Source: Staphylospora marina
GTDB taxonomy: Bacteria; Bacillota; Bacilli; Thermoactinomycetales; Thermoactinomycetaceae
Length of the DNA: 64,000 nucleotides
Direction: 5' to 3'
NCBI RefSeq assembly: GCF_003856495.1
Contig: NZ_CP034118.1
Coordinates: 1,406,001 to 1,470,000, forward strand
Below, in pieces: positions 60,985-64,000 of the stretch. The translations under genes and the position numbers were made by a program. The notes beneath the pieces are model-generated. The model worked only from the letters and a program-made list of their open reading frames with translations. It was not told the origin of the DNA and made no database searches. Each line of letters starts with the position of its first letter. Position 1 is the stretch's first letter.

Positions 60985-61700
60985 TGGATCATCTCTCCTT
61001 TTCTGGAGGCGATCAACCGGTTCAGTTCCATCATGGCATCGGCGATCCCGCCGACCCTGTCGATCAATCCCATTTTCACCGCGTCTCTTCCGATCACGTT
61101 GGTTCCGATGTCCCTGGCCAGTTCACCCGTCCGAAACATCAGCTCACGGAAATACTCCTCGGAGATGTTGGAATGTTGCGCGACAAAGCGGATGACCCGA
61201 TCCTGCATTTTCTCCAGATATTCGAACGTTTGCGGCACCCCGATCACCATTCCCGTGAGGCGTACGGGATGAATGGTCATGGTGGCCGTCTCCGTGATGA
61301 AACTGGTGTCGGCGGCCACGGCAATCGGCACGCCGATGCTGTGACCTCCTCCCAACACGATCGACACCGTCGGTTTGGACATTGTGGCAATCATTTCGGC
61401 GATGGCCAGACCGGCTTCCACATCCCCGCCGACCGTGTTGAGCACGATCACCATTCCCTCAATCCGGGGATTTTGCTCGACGGCGATAATCTGGGGGATG
61501 ACGTGTTCATACTTCGTCGTTTTGTTGTGCGGCGGCATCACGAGGTGACCTTCCACCTGCCCGATGATGGACAGGCAAAACACGTTGCTTTCCATCTGTG
61601 GGACCGTTGTCTGTCCCAATTGTTGAATGGCTTGGAGCGTCGCATTTTTTTCGGCGTTTTCCTCTTTGGTAACCGGATTCTCATTCGGTTGTTGATCCAT
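60981..61700 (-). CDS. tepA: ClpP-family serine protease TepA
   Basis: A 239-residue ClpP/crotonase-like protease. The nucleophile Ser is in [16 protein letters not shown], with the oxyanion Gly-rich strand in [19 protein letters not shown] and [10 protein letters not shown] after it. TepA has been linked to protein export and degradation of small spore proteins. The start is uncertain: ATG 61700 has GAGGG too close; a GTG five codons upstream has AGAGG at better distance. Confidence 0.9.
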   Translation of the reverse strand: MDQQPNENPVTKEENAEKNATLQAIQQLGQTTVPQMESNVFCLSIIGQVEGHLVMPPHNKTTKYEHVIPQIIAVEQNPRIEGMVIVLNTVGGDVEAGLAIAEMIATMSKPTVSIVLGGGHSIGVPIAVAADTSFITETATMTIHPVRLTGMVIGVPQTFEYLEKMQDRVIRFVAQHSNISEEYFRELMFRTGELARDIGTNVIGRDAVKMGLIDRVGGIADAMMELNRLIASRKGEMIQ

Positions 61701-61790
61701 TCCCTCATGGAACACACACATCATCCTCTCTGCGGACTCTTCCGTAGTATGTGCAAGGCTTCCCCGTCTCAGCCAAAATCCCGTGCAAAA

Positions 61791-61828
61791 GAAAAATCGC
61801 CGCCATTTCCGAAGGAAATGACGGCGAT
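61791..61828 (-). terminator. Terminator after RNase J
   Basis: ATCGCCG...CATTTCC (61797-61810), loop GAA(G), GGAAATGACGGCGAT (61814-61828); the minus strand then has TTTTTC. It lies 19 nt past the RNase J stop. Confidence 0.85.
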
Positions 61829-61846
61829 GCATGTCGAATGGATCAG

Positions 61847-63523
61847 CTACACTTCCATGATGATCGGCAGGATCATCGGACGGCGGCGGGTCCGTTCGAA
61901 CAGAAATTTGCTGAGCGAATCACGGATGCTCGTCTTCAGGGATGCCCATTCGCTCACCTGGTCTTTCATGCATTTTTCCATGGTTTGACTGACGATCCGA
62001 TTCGCTTCTTCCATCAGTTGTTCAGATTCGCGAACGTAGACGAACCCGCGCGAGATGATATCCGGACCGGACAAAATGCTTCCGTTGGCTTTGCTCAGGG
62101 TGACGACAACGACCAAAATCCCATCTTGAGAAAGAAGTTTGCGGTCTCTCAGCACGATGTTTCCAACGTCTCCGACGCCCAAACCGTCAATCAGCACTTT
62201 GCCAGTCGGGATTTTCGGACCGAATCTGGCTCGACCGCCGGAAATCTCGACGGTGTCTCCATTGTCGCAAATAAAAATGTTTTCGGGGCGAACGCCCACG
62301 GATTCGGCAAGTTGGGCGTGAGCCCGCAACATGCGGTACTCACCGTGAATCGGAATGAAGTATTTGGGCTTCATCAGACTGAGCATCAGTTTCAAATCAT
62401 CCTGGGAACCATGCCCGGAAACATGTACGTGGGAAGTGGCGCTGTACACCACATCAGCGCCGATCCGGAACAGCTGGTCCACCGTCCGGCCAATCAGTTT
62501 CTCGTTCCCCGGAATGGGAGTGGCAGCGATGATCACCGTGTCCCCCGGAAGGATTTCCACTTTCCGGTGAGAGGCGTTGGCCATGCGGGTGAGTGCCGAC
62601 ATCGACTCTCCCTGGCTGCCGGTGGAGATCACGGCCACTTTGTTCGCGGGGAGTCTGTTGATTTCATCAGGTTCAATCAGGAGATCCGGAGGAATGTGCA
62701 GGTAACCGAGTTCCGAAGCAATGTTAACCACATTGACCATGCTTCGGCCGACGACCGCCAATTTGCGGCCGTACATCACGCACGCGTCGACCACCTGTTG
62801 AATCCGGTGAATGTTCGATGCGAACGTGGCCACGATCACCCGTTGTTTCGCTTTCCGAAACACTTCCTTGATTCCTTCACCCACCGTTCGTTCCGAACCG
62901 GTGAATCCGGGGCGCTCCGCATTGGTGCTGTCGGAAAGAAGGCACAAAACCCCCCGGTTACCGATCTCCGCCATCTTGTGGAGGTCGGCATGTTTGTCAT
63001 TGACGGGAGTCAGGTCAAACTTGAAATCCCCGGTGTGAACCACCAGTCCTTCCGGGGTCTCCACGCAGACTCCCACCGAGTCCGGAATGCTGTGATTGGT
63101 GTTGAAAAACGTCGCCTTCAGGTGGGTGCCCAGGCGAATCTCCGATTGGTTGTTGATGACGACCCGCTTCGTATCATGAAGCAAATGGGCTTCCCGCAAT
63201 TTGTGTTCGACCAGTCCCATCGTGAGTCGTGTGGCGTAGATGGGAACGTTCAGCTGACGCAGAATGTACGGAAGCCCGCCGATATGGTCTTCATGTCCGT
63301 GCGTCAGGATGATTCCACGTACTTTTTCCCGATTTTCCAAAAGGTATGTGATGTCCGGAATGACAATGTCGATGCCCAGCATGTCCTCTTCCGGGAACAT
63401 GAGCCCTGCGTCAATGACCACAATGTCATTCTCGTATTGCACCACATACATGTTTTTTCCGATTTCATCCAACCCACCGAGAGCAAAGATGTAAAGTTTG
63501 CCTCGTTGGTTTTTGTGCAACAA
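61847..63523 (-). CDS. rnjB: Ribonuclease J
   Basis: A 558-residue RNase J. The metallo-beta-lactamase motif [11 protein letters not shown] is intact, with [31 protein letters not shown] and the beta-CASP motifs ([30 protein letters not shown]). By position (dapA-rnjB-tepA) it corresponds to RNase J2 of B. subtilis. That protein has an altered motif and little activity, whereas here the catalytic set is complete, so this copy may be an active J1-like enzyme. A strong promoter lies upstream. Confidence 0.93.
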   Translation of the reverse strand: MLHKNQRGKLYIFALGGLDEIGKNMYVVQYENDIVVIDAGLMFPEEDMLGIDIVIPDITYLLENREKVRGIILTHGHEDHIGGLPYILRQLNVPIYATRLTMGLVEHKLREAHLLHDTKRVVINNQSEIRLGTHLKATFFNTNHSIPDSVGVCVETPEGLVVHTGDFKFDLTPVNDKHADLHKMAEIGNRGVLCLLSDSTNAERPGFTGSERTVGEGIKEVFRKAKQRVIVATFASNIHRIQQVVDACVMYGRKLAVVGRSMVNVVNIASELGYLHIPPDLLIEPDEINRLPANKVAVISTGSQGESMSALTRMANASHRKVEILPGDTVIIAATPIPGNEKLIGRTVDQLFRIGADVVYSATSHVHVSGHGSQDDLKLMLSLMKPKYFIPIHGEYRMLRAHAQLAESVGVRPENIFICDNGDTVEISGGRARFGPKIPTGKVLIDGLGVGDVGNIVLRDRKLLSQDGILVVVVTLSKANGSILSGPDIISRGFVYVRESEQLMEEANRIVSQTMEKCMKDQVSEWASLKTSIRDSLSKFLFERTRRRPMILPIIMEV

Positions 63524-63580
63524 AGTACCCTCCTACAGTGAAGTTGCCGTCACCCGAACCGCACAATCTCACTTGAACTC

Positions 63581-63610
63581 ATTATATACGATTGAAAAAT
63601 CACGATGCAA
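63581..63610 (-). promoter_or_regulatory. Sigma-A promoter of RNase J gene
   Basis: Minus strand: TTGCAT, 18 nt, TATAAT, 58 nt before the start. Perfect -10. Confidence 0.75.
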
Positions 63611-63682
63611 GAGAATTGACGAACCCGTGACCAAAACGGCTCGCCGTCGTCCTCCGGGGCGGAAAGGGATTTTACGGCGACG

Positions 63683-63731
63683 AAAAAAGGGGGTTCCGCC
63701 CGCCCGTTTTCGGGCGAAAGCGAAAACCCCC
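63683..63731 (-). terminator. Terminator after dapA
   Basis: GGGGGTT...AACCCCC with an internal CGCCCG/CGGGCG hairpin, followed on the minus strand by six T (63683-63688). It lies 34 nt past the dapA stop. Confidence 0.85.
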
Positions 63732-63764
63732 GTGCTTTTCCGGATCATCGACCGCGATGGAAGA

Positions 63765-64000
63765 TCACCGTGCCAACGCATCCACCCATGCGTCCGTTTG
63801 CGGTCTCAGCCCTTCGTCCATGGGCGCCAGCGGCAGGCGAACATGAGGCTCGCACCAACCGAGACGCGCCATGGCGTATTTGAGCGGAACCGGGCTGGTG
63901 GTCACGAACAATCCGTTGAACACCGGAAGCAGCTTTTGGTGAATGGCCAGGGCTTTTTGATGATCGCCGGCGAAGAAGGACTCCATCATTTCTTTCATTT
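63765..64000 (-). CDS. dapA: 4-hydroxy-tetrahydrodipicolinate synthase DapA, C-terminal end
   Basis: Only the last 78 or so codons are in the window; the gene continues beyond 64000. FAGDHQKALAIHQKLLPVFNGLF and PVPLKYAMARLGW are the C-terminal helices of DapA, which condenses pyruvate and aspartate semialdehyde towards lysine, diaminopimelate and spore dipicolinate. The end EGLRPQTDAWVDAL fits. Identification is supported by its place before RNase J, as in Bacillus. Confidence 0.85.
   Translation of the reverse strand, partial: MKEMMESFFAGDHQKALAIHQKLLPVFNGLFVTTSPVPLKYAMARLGWCEPHVRLPLAPMDEGLRPQTDAWVDALAR

Noticed and set aside
1-64000. CRISPR arrays, prophage, tRNA or rRNA genes
   Set aside because: No regularly spaced repeats, phage structural genes, cloverleaf or rRNA segments were seen. 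The only mobile element found is the group II intron.

Overview
The window reads as chromosomal backbone of an endospore-forming member of the Bacillales. It has a moderately high G+C content and could come from Thermoactinomycetaceae or a related thermophilic group; that placement is inference, because no rRNA is present. Spore formation is shown by spoVK, cotE, spoVS and a gerA-type germination operon. Gene order follows the Bacillus subtilis dapA - rnjB - tepA - ylzJ - spoIIIE ... ymfF-H-I-J-K-M - pgsA - cinA - recA ... rny - ymdB - spoVS ... tdh - kbl ... miaB - ricA - cotE - mutS - mutL - miaA - hfq - spoVK - hflX - ynbB segment. Almost every gene is on the minus strand. The plus-strand exceptions are the germination operon (17886-22001), a small DUF59 gene (38998-39312) and a decayed secreted-protein gene near 14.3 kb.

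Layout from low to high coordinate. 1-5 kb: ynbB (partial), hflX, spoVK, hfq, miaA. 5-12.7 kb: an RsmJ-like methyltransferase, mutL, and mutS split by a group II intron (10292-12571). 12.7-17.5 kb: an amidoligase-family gene, a pseudogene, cotE, ricA and miaB. 17.9-22 kb: a four-gene germinant receptor operon. 22-31.7 kb: kbl-tdh, an aminotransferase, a metallo-beta-lactamase hydrolase, a 2-oxoacid:ferredoxin oxidoreductase, a dipeptidase, spoVS and ymdB. 31.9-38.9 kb: rny, then a repair block recA-recX-mre11-like-rad50N-coil-rad50C. 39-43 kb: cshA, cinA, pgsA. 43-48.4 kb: four consecutive RodZ-like genes. 48.4-53.2 kb: ymfK/J/I/H/F homologues. 53.3-58.2 kb: a nucleoside-type BMP ABC importer. 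58.3-64 kb: ftsK/spoIIIE, ylzJ, tepA, RNase J and dapA (partial).

Three loci stand out. (1) mutS is interrupted by a group II intron directly after the codons of its mismatch-recognition motif. Exon-binding sites in the intron match the exon exactly, but the encoded maturase has lost catalytic residues of its reverse transcriptase; it looks like an intron that must splice but can probably no longer move. (2) A Mre11/Rad50-like complex is encoded with a naturally split Rad50: the N-lobe plus zinc hook, a short coiled-coil protein, and the C-lobe are separate overlapping or abutting genes downstream of recA-recX, behind a promoter with a near-consensus LexA box. (3) Four tandem RodZ-type membrane proteins occupy the place where relatives usually have one (ymfM).

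The many long plus-strand reading frames opposite minus-strand genes are antisense shadows typical of G+C-rich coding DNA and were left out.
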